A stretch of DNA of 64,000 nucleotides from Trochalopteron elliotii (taxonomy: Eukaryota > Chordata > Aves > Passeriformes > Leiothrichidae). The notes beneath the pieces are model-generated. The model saw only the letters and a program-made list of their open reading frames with translations. It did no database searches and had not been told where the DNA came from. The stretch is from positions 422,894 through 486,893 of the forward strand of contig JANPWX010000619.1 of assembly GCA_024734555.1 (NCBI GenBank). The letters are read 5' to 3'. Of this stretch, positions 52,622-64,000 are shown piece after piece (the stretch's first letter is position 1; each line of letters opens with the position of its first letter). A program made the position numbers and the translations under genes.

Positions 52622-53735
52622 CATAATCAGAGAATATGCTGAGTTGAAAGGAACCCCCAAGGATCATCAAGCCCATCTCCCAGCCCTGCCCAACAGCACA
52701 GCCCCAAAAGTCACACCATGCGTCTGAGAGCATTGTCCAATTGCTTCTTGAACTCTATCAGGCTGGGGCTGTGACCACTTCCCTGGAGACCCTGTTCTGG
52801 TGTCCAACCACCCTCTGAGTGAAGAACCTTTCCCTAACAGCCAACCTAAACCTGCCCTGACAACTTCCAACCATTCCCTCAGGTCCTGTCACTGGTCACC
52901 ACACAGAGATCAGTGTCTGCCCCTCCTCTTCCTCTCATGAGGACATTGTAGACCACAATGAGGTCTCCCTTCAACCTCCTCTTCTTCATGCTGAACAGAC
53001 CAAGTGACCTCAGTCATTCCTTGTACGACTTCCCCTCAAGGCCCTTCACCATCTTTGTTGCCCTCCTTTGGACACTCTCCAATAGCTTTAAATCTTTCTT
53101 GTATTGCAGCACCCAAAACTTCCCCCAGAACTCAATGTGGGGCCACCCCAGTGCAGAGCAGAGCAGGATAATCCCCTCCCTTGCTCAGCTGGTGATGCTG
53201 TGCCTGATGCCCCCCAGGACAGGGCTGGCCTTCCTGGCTGCCAAGGCACTGCTGGCTCAGATTCAACTTTCTGTCAGCCAGAACCCCCAGGTTCCTTTCC
53301 ATGGCACTGCTTCCCAGCATCTCATTCCCCATTCTGTTTGTATAGCCAAGACCACCCTGTCCCAGATGCAGAATCCAGCACGTTCCCTTGCTGAACTTTG
53401 TATGGTTGGAGACTGTCCAGCTCTCTTGCCCTTGTTAAGGTCTCTCTGCAGGGCCTCCCCACCTTGAAGAGAGTCAACAGTTCCTCCCAGTTTTGTATTA
53501 GTGGCAGACTTGCTCAGTATCCTTTCCAGTCCTGTGTCCAAATCATTTATGAAGATGTTGAAGTGCACAGGGCTGAGGACAGAGCCCTGCAGAATCCTTT
53601 TAGTGGCAGGTCACCAGTATGCCACCGCATTCACTGTAATCCTTTGTGACCAACCTGTGATTCAGCTGGTCTTACATTTCATGATGTGTTTACCCAGTTG
53701 AATGCTGGACATTTCCTTCAGAAGGATACCATGAC
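52622..53735 (-). mobile_element. CR1 LINE with decayed reverse-transcriptase frame
   Basis: This is the longest CR1 in the window, about 1.1 kb, on the minus strand. Its 3' end is at 52622 (ATAATCAGAGAATATGCTG, then GAGTTGAAAGGAACCCCC). The minus frame 53568-53263 contains [13 protein letters not shown] and TKLGG, the CR1 reverse-transcriptase palm. The catalytic F/Y-A-D-D box immediately before TKLGG reads S-A-T-N, so both aspartates are lost. Downstream, [17 protein letters not shown] and QEGQPCPGGHQAQH lie in a different frame (53332-53132), showing a frameshift. The remaining 3' third is the non-coding-like tail. The copy is 5'-truncated and inactive. The 5' boundary near 53735 is approximate. 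Confidence 0.93.
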
Positions 53736-56700
53736 TATTTTAAATGCAGGTTATGTTAAACTACAATAAAAAATATCTTTTCACATTGTCAAATGAATCT
53801 CTCCTGGATGTCAGCACAATTCAGGTTATCAAAACTTGATAAAAGGTGAATAATACTGTAGCATGAACTCATTGTCCTGTCACTGAGGAAAGAAACTGAT
53901 TTTGAGTTTATGCTGCTTCCAGAGAAAATAAGAATTAAAGCAGGTTTTTTATATAACATTGTATAATGCCATGCATAAAGACTCTTAAAGTGCAGTCGAA
54001 ACTTGACATTGCATACATTAACCAAACCATGGAAGATGATGGAGAAAATCAGTAAAATATCTTATTAGATGAGATTGTTTTTTGTAACAGGAAAAATAAA
54101 TCTACTTCATTTAATTACTGATAAGTTTGATAATGTTTTGCTTGGTTCCTTGTTATTATGGTTGCCTTCTTGGAGGGCAACCATAGAAGAGCAACCCCAC
54201 TGCTAACACTGCTAACACTTCTAAAACAGCAACCCCAATGCAAACAACATCTTGTGATAGTAAAGCCAGGAGAAGAGATGATGTATTACTGCTTATATCA
54301 ATAGAGCACATATAGGTCTTATATTTCAAGAACTTTACTGTTCATACCTCTTGACACAAGCTCAAAAAAATTTAAGACTCCCACCTCCTCCTTTTTCCCA
54401 GGCAGACAGAAGGCAAAACAAAACAGTAAAAAAGGCAGCCTATGTCCTTTGCAAAAGTGCCTTTTTCACTTTTGGGTATTTCTCCTCTCTACTTAGTAGT
54501 TGCGGAATTCCCATGTTGACTCTCTTGATAGGCAAAGGTGCTGTATCTGCATGGCAAAAAGTAAAGCACACAGTCATCATGTAGTCCTTCCCACAAATAG
54601 TATCACCTGTCAAGCCTCTGAATTGAGTAGTTGCCTGGGAGTATCTTTCGGGGAGTATATACAATGCTACAGGAAGCTTTTCTTCTCTTTGATTAAAAGC
54701 TTTTTACCCAGGTGAGCACTGTAGCATTTTGCCAGACTTCCATCCTTTCTACTAAGAAAGGGTAAATATACTCCTGAAGTCTTGAATTACATTTGAAATT
54801 CTCCCTTGTTATTAGGTTGTTTTGATATCTGAGGGGAGAAATACAATTTTAACCCACAGCAGTTAGTATTACTTACAAATTCTAACATTGTTAATTAGAA
54901 CCTGCCTGAAGTAAGGGAAAAATTCTGGCATGCCCATACAGAATAGTAATGTATTCACTTTCTCTTGATTTAAGCCCTCAGTTATGGTAATTACATATTG
55001 GACAAGTCTCCCAGGGAACATAGTTCACACTTTTTTTAACTGGACATAACCTTGGAAACGCTTCCGTTTGTCAAGCTGGGTGTATGTAATTCAATAGGCT
55101 CCAGAGCTATCTCTAATTCTAGCTTCTCTAACAATGCTAGAAAGCAGACATTATATTTAATATTACTTCTTCTAATATTGTAAGGTGTAATTTTAAAGTA
55201 AAATGTCATATAAACTGAAAAAAAAGTAAGCCTATCTTCTCAGCTGTTAGGAAGTATGAAATAACTAGGTATTTAAGCAAAACACCACCTCAGTACAAAT
55301 TCTCTCTCCAGCTTCCTGAAGTTCCCCCTGAGAGACTGTACCTATGCACGTATCAAGACCTCTCAACTCTGACTGTGCTGATCCACTTCAATTTTTGATT
55401 TCTGCTTCTGTAATGGAATAACACACAGTAACTCAGGATCTTGAATCCTGCTATTGACAAGTGTAAAAACCAGAGAACAAGCAAAGAAATTTTCACATGT
55501 TCTGGTACATACTTTTTTGTGGTTTTATTGGGAATATCAGTATTCCAGCAATGTTGATTAAGATTAATCTCTTCAGCAGTCTGAAGCAACATATTATTCC
55601 AATAGCCTCCTGCATTCATAGATTCAAGAACATTCTGCTTCCATCTGCAACACACAAAGTTTCATTAACCTGGAAATTTTTATTCATAAATAGTAATAGT
55701 AATAATAGTTTAAAAAGGAAAGGAATTACATGAATTGCTGTATGTATTGTCTAGTTATATCTGATTGTGGAGTTCATTCTCCTTCTTATAACAGGGGCGG
55801 GGAACAGTTCACTGAATGTAGCCTACAGGATGACTCCATCTGCCTACTACCTTTGAGTCTGAGGTATAAAGGAACAGCTTAAAATAGCAAGTGAATGCTA
55901 ACAGCCAAATACTTCTCACATTGGCCAAGTATGGCCAAGCATTTAGAGGCAGAACTAGTTATGCTGAAAGTCCTTAGTCTGTGAGAGAATGCCATAATTG
56001 AACTCAGTCTTCTTTGCAGGAAAGATAGATTGCCTTGTTTGTGAGCTGAAGTGAATTGCTTTCTAAGGCTTTCTATGCTAGGGCTCTTTAATGTATTTGT
56101 TTCCTTTACTCTCTTTTCATTTCATATTGGAAGTTAGGGATTTCAGTTTACTTTGGCCCATGTTTTGATTATGAGTAATTTCATTCTAATTGGAAACTGT
56201 TAGCAGGAACAGCTGCAGGAGTCTGAACAATAACAGCTCATCTCTGAGAGTCAGTGTCATTTACTATAATTCCAGGGCTTGGTTTTTTACTAAATAAATA
56301 TGGGCTCTTCACATCTCACAGCTATTGCTTCACCTCTGTGATAACTCAGAAAGGCATTGTTCTGTGATTTATACTGAGGCACGCTTTCTCAGTTTGCCTC
56401 ACAACTCTTTTTTTTAAAGACTCGTTAAAAATGGAAGCTTGGACACAAAGCAGTGGGCTGGCTTGTCCATACACCCACAGTGTCATCTTGCCTTTTGAAT
56501 GATTGTTAGCAATCCTTGAGCTGGAGAAAAGCTCCCGCTGTGGGAGGTCCCATGCCACTGAAATCTTTGCATCTTGTAGTGTATTTTGTTGCTGCTAAAT
56601 GAAAACAACATGCTTGTTCTGGAGGTACTGGAAACATTTTCATGTCTCCTCCAGGGCTCACTTTGCAATTTTTTTTCAACACATTAACTTTAGCATGGCT

Positions 56701-56751
56701 GCACATTTATCCTAGATGCACTGTCCCCAGTGCTGGAAAACCTTATTAAAA
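53736..56751. other. Unique AT-rich non-coding DNA
   Basis: No gene or interspersed repeat recognised. It contains the hairpin at 54157-54185 and a possible regulatory block at 56168-56330. Confidence 0.45.
54157..54185. repeat. Perfect 10-bp inverted repeat, 9-nt loop
   Basis: TATGGTTGCC and GGCAACCATA are exact reverse complements around TTCTTGGAG. Short GCTAACACT direct repeats follow at about 54202-54220. Confidence 0.85.
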
Positions 56752-57178
56752 CCAACAGAAATTACAAGACAACAAGGCTCATGAAAGCACTAGAGGTTAT
56801 GTCTTATGAGGAATGGCTTTTTTAGTCTTGAGGAGGCTCAGAGGGAATCTCATCACTTTTTACAACAGAAGGAGGCTGTAATGAGGTGGTGCTGGTCTAG
56901 CCTGCCATGCTTGCAGTGAGAGGACCAGAGGAAATGACCTTAAGAGAAGATTCAGATTAAAAATTGGAAAAAAACTTTTGTTAGGGTGATGAGACATTGG
57001 AATAGGTCGCCCAGGAAGGTGGTGAAGTCACCACCCCTAGACGTATTTAGGAGGAATCTGGATCTGGCACTGGGTGGTGGTTTAGCAGTTTAAGGCTTAC
57101 AGTGGTAGTGCTGGGTTGACTTTTGGGCTTTAATATATTAAAGTTCTCTTCCAAACTTGAAGATTCTATGATTCTGTG
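56752..57178 (+). mobile_element. CR1 LINE 3' fragment
   Basis: The + strand matches the CR1 tail: GAGGAGGCTCAGAGGGAATC, a GGAATAGGTCGCCCAGGAAG block (GGNTGCCCAGGGAGG type), GTATTTAGGAGGAATCTGGA, CTGGGTTGACTTTTGGGC and a 3' end of ATTCTATGATTCTGTG, the typical 8-bp terminal repeat, at 57163-57178. It is 5'-truncated and non-coding. Confidence 0.88.
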
Positions 57179-57865
57179 TTCTCCCTATTTAATATTCTTC
57201 TCCCTACAGAGAGGATTCCTGCAAGGAGCCAAGTTAATTTTTTAAAATATTTGTTATTTTATCTCTCTTCAGTATGCATGTGCAGCTTCTATTAATTGTA
57301 ATGAGTACCATGTACAGTTGTTATGGATAGAATATTTTGTAATTAATATTTCTTAGCAACACCCCTAATTAGCATTTGCTTAGATTTACACAGGACACAT
57401 AGTTCTGGATTCTTATAGATGATCATTTTAATTTAGGCTGAAATTATCTCTAAACAGGCTAAAAAATGATAATGGGTAAGGGGACAAAGTGATGGCAATT
57501 ACCATTGAATGACATGTGGTATGGCATATCACCAAATAGCTGCTACTTGTCTCCAAAATAAGCCCAACTTGATAATATTTAAACTTGATTTTGCATTTCC
57601 ATTAAAATAAATACCTAGAAAAAGTCATATTAAAGAATTGCACACTTCATATTACTATGATGTAACCCCAAACACATGACCATGTTGACAGAGTAGTAAT
57701 TTGAACCACTTTTTTTTTTTTTGTATTATTTTGCATGGCAAACAATTTGTTACAATTTACATAAAGTTCTGACACAGAAATCTGTTTATTGTACTAGTTT
57801 TTACACACTGCTTTTATTCTAAGAACTCAAACTATACATGATATTCCAGCTATGAAAAGCTGAGG
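57179..57865. other. Unique AT-rich DNA between two CR1 copies
   Basis: Nothing recognised except a 13-T run at 57710-57722. Confidence 0.5.
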
Positions 57866-58274
57866 TACACAATCTTATGTGGAGCACTTGAAGAAATTGG
57901 GGTTTTCTAGCCTGGAGAAAAGAAGGCTCAGGGGGGACCTTATTGCTCTCTACAACTGACTGAAAGGAGGTGGTGGTGAGGTGAGTCTTGGTATCCCAAA
58001 TAACAAGCCATAAGACATGAGGACATGGTCTCAAGTTGCACCAGAGGAAGTTTTGATTTCGATATTAACAACTATATCTTCACCTATAGGGTTGTCAAGC
58101 ATTGAAACAGGCTGTCCAAGGAAGGGGTGGAGTCACTATACATGGAAGTATTTAAAAGATGTGTAGGTGTGGTGCTTAGAGGCCTGGCTTAGTGTACCTT
58201 AGTACACTAAGTTAATGGTTGGACTCAAGTACCTTAAGGGTCTTTTCAAATCTAACATGCTTCTAGTATTCTAT
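57866..58274 (+). mobile_element. CR1 LINE 3' fragment
   Basis: The same orientation and region of CR1 as the copy 0.7 kb upstream: AGCCTGGAGAAAAGAAGGCTC, GGACCTTATTGCTCTCTACA, CTGAAAGGAGGTGGTGGTGAG, CAGGCTGTCCAAGGAAGGGG and a 3' end near TTCTAGTATTCTAT. It contains an internal 9-bp inverted repeat, CTTAGTGTA/TACACTAAG, about 58190-58213. The two copies diverge enough to be separate insertions rather than a recent duplication. Confidence 0.88.
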
Positions 58275-59228
58275 TAACCTTCCAAGATATACTTGTCTGA
58301 GTTACTGTTTTTCAGGTATCCATACAATAATTCTAAATATAGAATAACATAATGATTCTAAATTCTAAATTTCCCTTTCCCTTATTCCAGTGTAGCCTTC
58401 CTTTATATACACACATTTTGCTGTCATGCTGCTGGTACATTTTCACATCCCACTCTGCCCTCATGAGTACACATGCACCTTACATTTCCTGGTTACACAT
58501 GCTGTTTACATTTAGTCCAGACATGTTTTAGCACACATGAATGTGTAAGTTTAGTGTTCCCAATGTGTTCAGAATGAAAAAAATCTTCAGCTTTCTCTCT
58601 ATGCCATGAATCGTTGCTCTCTTCTCTTTGGTTCTTCTCTGTACACATATGGACTGCTCTTTTGCTTACCCCTAGTGCAGCCTTTTCCTGCACATAGATA
58701 CATTTCACAAATGTGCCATAGCTTGGTGAAAGAAGAAAACAGAAATAACTCCCAACATGAAAAATTCTAAATTTGATTGCTTTTATGAAAACACTATCCA
58801 ATAAATGTTGTATTTGTAACAAAGTGCAGAATGCCACCCAATAATAATTTAAATAACTTTTGAGACAACGTTAGCAAAGGTTAAATTATTAATGTATATA
58901 TTCATGAACAACATGTCTAAAAAATTATTTTGATTATATTTGCAGACCACTGAGGTAAACTGTGCCATTTGAACATCCAGTTTGGAAGCTTGAACACTAA
59001 AAAATTAAGCATTTTTCAATGTATACCATCCTCCATTTATTCAGTCCTTTATTGTAAACTAATCCTAAAAAATTAAAATTTTTTCTTAGTGAAAAAACTC
59101 ATATTCTTTCTACCACTGGTTACCCACACACCTCCCAATATCCTGAATAAAAAATTGTGTGAACTTTCCAAATGGTAAGCACTTGAAAACTATTATTTCC
59201 CCAGTTCTAAATAAAAAGTATCTAGTTT
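58275..59228. other. Unique AT-rich non-coding DNA
   Basis: No gene or repeat recognised. Confidence 0.5.
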
Positions 59229-59466
59229 CTTATACTATTGTTGCGCTTGGCCTGATGCTCTGAGACGCCAACAATCCAAGGGAGTGTGTGCAGCAAGCGG
59301 CCTGGCACGGTGCGGGCACAGAGAGAGCATCACTTTGGAAGGAGTTGAGGCCGCTGATACTTTGCTCGTTTCCCGAAGCAGCGGCGGCGGCAGCCCCGGC
59401 GCCGCTCCCTCCGCGCGGCCTGCAGTGACATCTAGTGGGCGCTGCGCTTCCCGCTGCTGCACTTTA
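59229..59466. promoter_or_regulatory. Isolated CpG-rich patch with CTCF-like core
   Basis: About 240 bp with many CpGs, densest at 59380-59445 (CGGCGGCGGCAG, CCGGCGCCGC, CCGCGCGGCC), sharply bounded by AT-rich DNA. CATCTAGTGGGCGC at 59429-59442 agrees with the CTCF core consensus at about 11 of 14 positions by eye. It could be a small promoter, an insulator, or a CpG-rich repeat remnant. Both strands are open through it (59235-59462 -, 59284-59487 +), but the products are unrecognised. Confidence 0.5.
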
Positions 59467-62400
59467 ACAATAAATAATTATTTTTAAAAGTTATACATCA
59501 CTTTTACTCTATATGAGCAATGTTCTGGTCTAACTCTTACAACAACAAAAACAAAATTGCAACTTAAATGAATTCAAATTTGAGTAATTCGTATTTTTAA
59601 CCAGCAGCCCAAAGTAGGTTGCTCCCATTTGATACTTTGCTCATAAAGTATGGTTCTGCATTTGGGTTTCATACTTCCATACCTCCCAGAAGAAGATGTA
59701 AAGCATACAGGCTTTTAAAACTCACAGGGTTAGCACAATTCCACCACACTCTAGGCAAATTATTCATGTGAGGAAGAGCCTTTATTTTGCTCCATTTTCC
59801 TTCCACCCTCTTTCCACTCTTTACAGAGTAAGGCAATTCCCTGGAGAAAATCTTGAAACACACAAACTACTGTAATGCAGGACAGGCTGATAGGAGCGTG
59901 AACAAATAAGCCTTTTCTTTGCTTAACAAAATTAAGCCTGTTAGTGTCAGGCATTATCCTGTCTGTAAAATCTATTGTAGCTGGTTACCTACATAGCAAT
60001 TTTCTAAAAATACATATCTTGGCCTCTTCTCAAATGTATTCCTGAATGTTGTACTTGGCTCTCTGGAGATTTGTTTGTTATTCAGCATACTTGTAAAACA
60101 GTGTCTGTTACATATGAAGAAAATGCCATTTTGTTTCTGTAATACTGCATTGCAAAATGGAAAGGTTTTCATTTTTATGAACTGTTCTGCCGCAGATATT
60201 TTTCTGTGACAGATATTCTCCTGACACTGCAGCAGAACTGATTGAGCAGAGATTTAAAACATACCTGAAAACAGTCTAGGATTACATTAATCTTTTTTAA
60301 TGTCCACCATGGGAAACCATGGGAATTTCCTTAAAACTCAAGTTACCTTAACCACCAAAGATCTTGAAGTGTTATTCCACTTCACAGAATAGCTATGAAT
60401 TGTGGAGAATTAAGCAGAGTTTCAGAAATCTCCCATGAATTTTACAATCTAATGACATTGAAATTTTATTTCCATTAGAGCATAGATAATTTTTAAATAA
60501 CAAATGAAAAAGAAAATGTATGGAAAACATCAACAAGGTGGAAAGAAGCAAGATAATCACTCTTGAATAATTTTGGTTCAGCTTTTCTGTGGTAAGGTCT
60601 TTCAACACAGTCTGAGACAGAATATTTGCCCTTGTGTGCTGGGGCACGTGCTGAGGTATCTTTGATCTGCCTTTTATTTGGCTCTGAATTTGTCTTAGAA
60701 AATTTTGCACCACATTATTGATTATAATAGATTTCAAAGTATTGAAATAATTCTATAGTGTATCTTGTGGAATTAAGGTGTTTTTTTAGATTTAGAAAAT
60801 TAAGTTTAAGTAGGAAAGCCAGGACTCTTATTTGGAAAATAATAAAAAATCAGATTAATTTAAGAGTCAAGTTTGTGTATTAAATCTATATCATTAAGAC
60901 AAAAACCCCTGGAAAAGACCTGACATTATTTTGAACAGATTCCCCGCTTCTTTCTTGCTATTAGGGATAATATGGAAAGATTATCTGAGAAAGATGAAAA
61001 TAATTTGTTTGGGTTTCTACAGTCAGTTTATATTCTTAAAGCAATGTTTTTTTCTATTACATAGCATAAACTTATGTGGAATCAGAGAAATCTAAGAAAT
61101 AGAAATATACTCAGCACATTTTTTTGGCATAGGATACATACAGGATTTTTCCTGAAGCACATTTTTTTGTCAACTTCAGTTTAAAACTTCCCTTGTGATG
61201 GCATTTCCATCATTTCCCTCGGGAAACCACTCCACTGAAGAGTGTATCATTTTGACAGGCAACTTTTCTTAAGATTAGCCTACATATTGTCTTTCTTCAT
61301 TTGGCTGATTATCATTAGCCACCTTTCCATGGATTTTGTCACTCATCTAGCAGCGTTTCGGCCTTATGCATTAGGGCTGTTTGAATTAATATATTTCTCT
61401 AGACTAAATATCATGGAAGTGTCAGGTCATGAGAAAGATTAGCCAAGAAAATCATTTGTGTCTTCAACTTCCAGAAGTTGCAACTTTTGAGAGGTATAAA
61501 CTTCTTAATTTTCCTGTTTCTCACTAGTAAGGTGCCATGCACTGTATTTGGACAAAGCGCACCTGTCCCACCTGCTTAGTAGAAAACTTTCTGAGAGTTC
61601 TAAGATGAAACTGGGGGGATGCTGAGTGCCTCATACAGTTTTCCTGCTGTATGGTGCCACAACACCTCTCCACGTTTTCCTACTCTAAATGTAATGCTTG
61701 GGAGGACCTGCATCAGGGCAAATAGGGCCTCAAGTTACAAGGAAGTTGGGGTGCTGCTTCTGTTTGCGTCATGGCATCACTCATGGAGGCTTAAAAGCTA
61801 AGGCAGGATTCTTGACATGACAAGTATTAAAGTTGTCAGATTGAAGAGAGGAAAGGACAGAGAGAACCTCCTTTCTCCTGCGCAGGAATTCACTGGTGTC
61901 CCAGAGAACACTCTGAGGAGACAGGGCATACCTGTGCTGTGACTGCATGATAACACCGTGTTCATACTCAGGGCTATGGTACCAGATTGCCCAAACTCTG
62001 AGTCTATTCTCCAAACCCTAACTCTGGAGATATATAGGTGCACATATGTGAACTTGCTGTGGAAATGCACTGTGAAAAATTCAGCACAACCATAGTGGAA
62101 CTTACTGTGCACGTGCTGTAGATTTGATCTATTCATTATATATTCTATTCACTTTGGAAACAGTAAGTCCTTCATGCATATATGTACTAGCCATTCATTA
62201 TAAACCTGGAAATATAGCAGATCTTCATCTAAATCGGAACAACGAAAGGCTAAAAGGAGAAGCCTATTGTCAAAGTGGTATGACTAGCAGATTTTTTTTT
62301 CCTTGTTTTTTATTTGCTTTTCATGGACCTGTTTGGTTTTGTGTGCTTCTTCTCTTGTCAAAGATTTGTATGTGCACATTAGTTCAATGAAGTGACTTTT

Positions 62401-64000
62401 AACACAAGCTTTCTCACCTGGATGGACAATTACATCTCCACTTTTAAGCCGTATCTTACTGAATTGTGAACCATAATTTTACTACTACTTTTTTATCTTA
62501 CTATGACTCCCTTAGTGAATTTGTACCATCCATTTTTAAAAGTGGTACAATTGACCCAAGTGTTTTAAATATATTTTAGATAAAATGTATTGGCTGTATT
62601 GCATTGCACAGCACACCTTTTATAATCTTTTGAAAAGGTGTAATGGAATATTTGTAACAAGATTTATCTAAAGAACGCGTTTTTTACACAGCAAGGCTAA
62701 AGATTAGGCATGCGAATTGATGATTAGCATTTATGACTTCTACAGATTAAATAAAAATATAAATGTCTTTTAAGATCTAAGCAATCATCTAAAAGTCTTA
62801 ATAAAATGTGTCATCAGGCTCAGATTACATGTAATGGGAAGCTACAGTTATGATATTTTCCTTATACATTCAAAGTAGACATGAACAGAAGTGAAACAGC
62901 TGGAGAGGAAAATGAAATGTGTATTTTCTCTCAAGTGAAGGAATATGTAAGTGAAAGAAGATGGCAATACTTGTGCCTTAAGAGATAAAGATGATGCTTA
63001 TTTCCTGGGAGAAAGGAATATATTTTCAAACTTATAGAAAGAATTTCCTTAGGAAGAAAAAATTTGTATAATTAGATCTTTTTTAAAAGTAGGTAAATAA
63101 CTTGGAATATATTATCTCATTTTCAGTAAACTTAAGAACCTTGAGAAACCATGAACAATATTTTGAGTTTGGATCACTTTGAGAGTAGAGGTAGAGCTCA
63201 AGTAGAAAAAGAAAAAATTGGCAAAGGTGCTTTTATCTCACATGTATAGTTCAATTTATTAGTTTTTCCATCTCAGCAAAACAACTTTAATAAATATTTG
63301 AATGATCCCATTATAATGAGTGAAATTATCTATGTGCTTTAAATTAGGCATATGCCAATGAGTTGTGATCTCAACCTGTAATCAAATCTATCCCCCAATA
63401 TTTTTAAAATGCAGAATCCAAAGAAGGGCATCCATTCTGAAGTTTTTCCAGTTCATTTTCAATAGTATCTATGGCCACATGCAATTCAATATTCTTTTTG
63501 ATTTAGAAAAAAATTAGAAAAATTCACCAGTACTATATTGAGAAGCAATATTGTTGATCTTAATGTGCACTTTGGAACAATGACAAATTTGTAGCAATAA
63601 CAATTTCACAGTTAAGAACATTACAAGAGTAATTTCATGTGTATAAGAACGTGTGTGTGTCCTCTCTGATTCCTATTAGGGTTTTGTTATGGTATTTCAA
63701 CTCTTTGTCCTTTTCTGTGCAATTGCAGGGAGACAACCTTTTTTCTCAGAACCTAAGGAAAGAGAAATGGCATCCACAGATTTCACAAGTCTTACATCAT
63801 GTCCTTTGTAAAACTCTCTCATATTTTTCCTTTGAAAACAATAAGACAGGAACGTCCTCCATAACTGCATTTATTTTAAAAATTAAGCAAACAAAAAAAA
63901 TACTTAAAATACATAAAATAAGTCAATCAAAAAGCAGCATATAGTTAACAAATATATTGTGACTATACAGATAAAAGTTACCAGATAGGTGCAGAAGATT
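59467..64000. other. Unique AT-rich non-coding DNA to the window end
   Basis: About 4.5 kb with no recognisable exon, RNA gene or interspersed repeat. There is an imperfect dyad TTGTACCA...TGGTACAA near 62520-62550. Open frames are random-looking. Confidence 0.5.

Noticed and set aside
52958..53467. 169-codon + strand frame
   Set aside because: It is antisense to the CR1 reverse-transcriptase region; the minus strand holds the recognisable motifs.
1..64000. tRNA, rRNA, snRNA, CRISPR array, prokaryotic or viral operon
   Set aside because: I read both strands for these and saw no cloverleaf with A/B boxes, no U6-type or 5S-type sequence, no regularly spaced direct repeats and no dense gene arrays.

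Overview
The window looks like bird genomic DNA, most likely neoavian and possibly passerine. It is AT-rich and non-coding almost throughout. It carries at least seven CR1 non-LTR retrotransposon copies (mostly 3' fragments) and two solo LTRs of one avian endogenous-retrovirus family. I recognised these families from memory of bird genomes, so the exact subfamily names are not asserted. There are no operons, ribosome-binding sites, prokaryotic genes, tRNA, rRNA or CRISPR arrays.

Layout. Positions 1-487 are a CpG island, probably the promoter or first exon of a gene whose other exons I cannot place; a plausible splice donor follows base 487. From 488 to 64000 I found no coding exon of a recognisable cellular gene, so the stretch is a large intron, a gene desert, or both. 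Repeats in order: solo LTR (+) 10687-11326; compound microsatellite 22676-22728; CR1 (-) 25393-25550; 100-N assembly gap 27724-27823 followed by a perfect 12-bp hairpin; CR1 (+) 29088-29446; CR1 (-) 31883-32455; pentanucleotide repeat 35027-35075; CR1 scrap (-) 40158-40240; solo LTR (-) 44407-45210; two-phase pentanucleotide array 51002-51082; the longest CR1 (-) 52622-53735 with decayed reverse-transcriptase frames; and two same-direction CR1 tails at 56752-57178 and 57866-58274. A small isolated CpG-rich patch with a CTCF-like core sits at 59229-59466.

The protein-like frames in the window are short, lack recognisable domains, or lie inside repeats. They are therefore not annotated as genes. 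The points most worth checking are the two CpG-rich segments, exon-like signals at 48102-48284 (+) and 30500-30780 (-), several homeodomain-site-rich blocks that resemble conserved enhancers, the G-rich-strand (AAGGG)n array, and the unresolved sequence around the gap. I saw no convincing evidence of an undescribed biological system.
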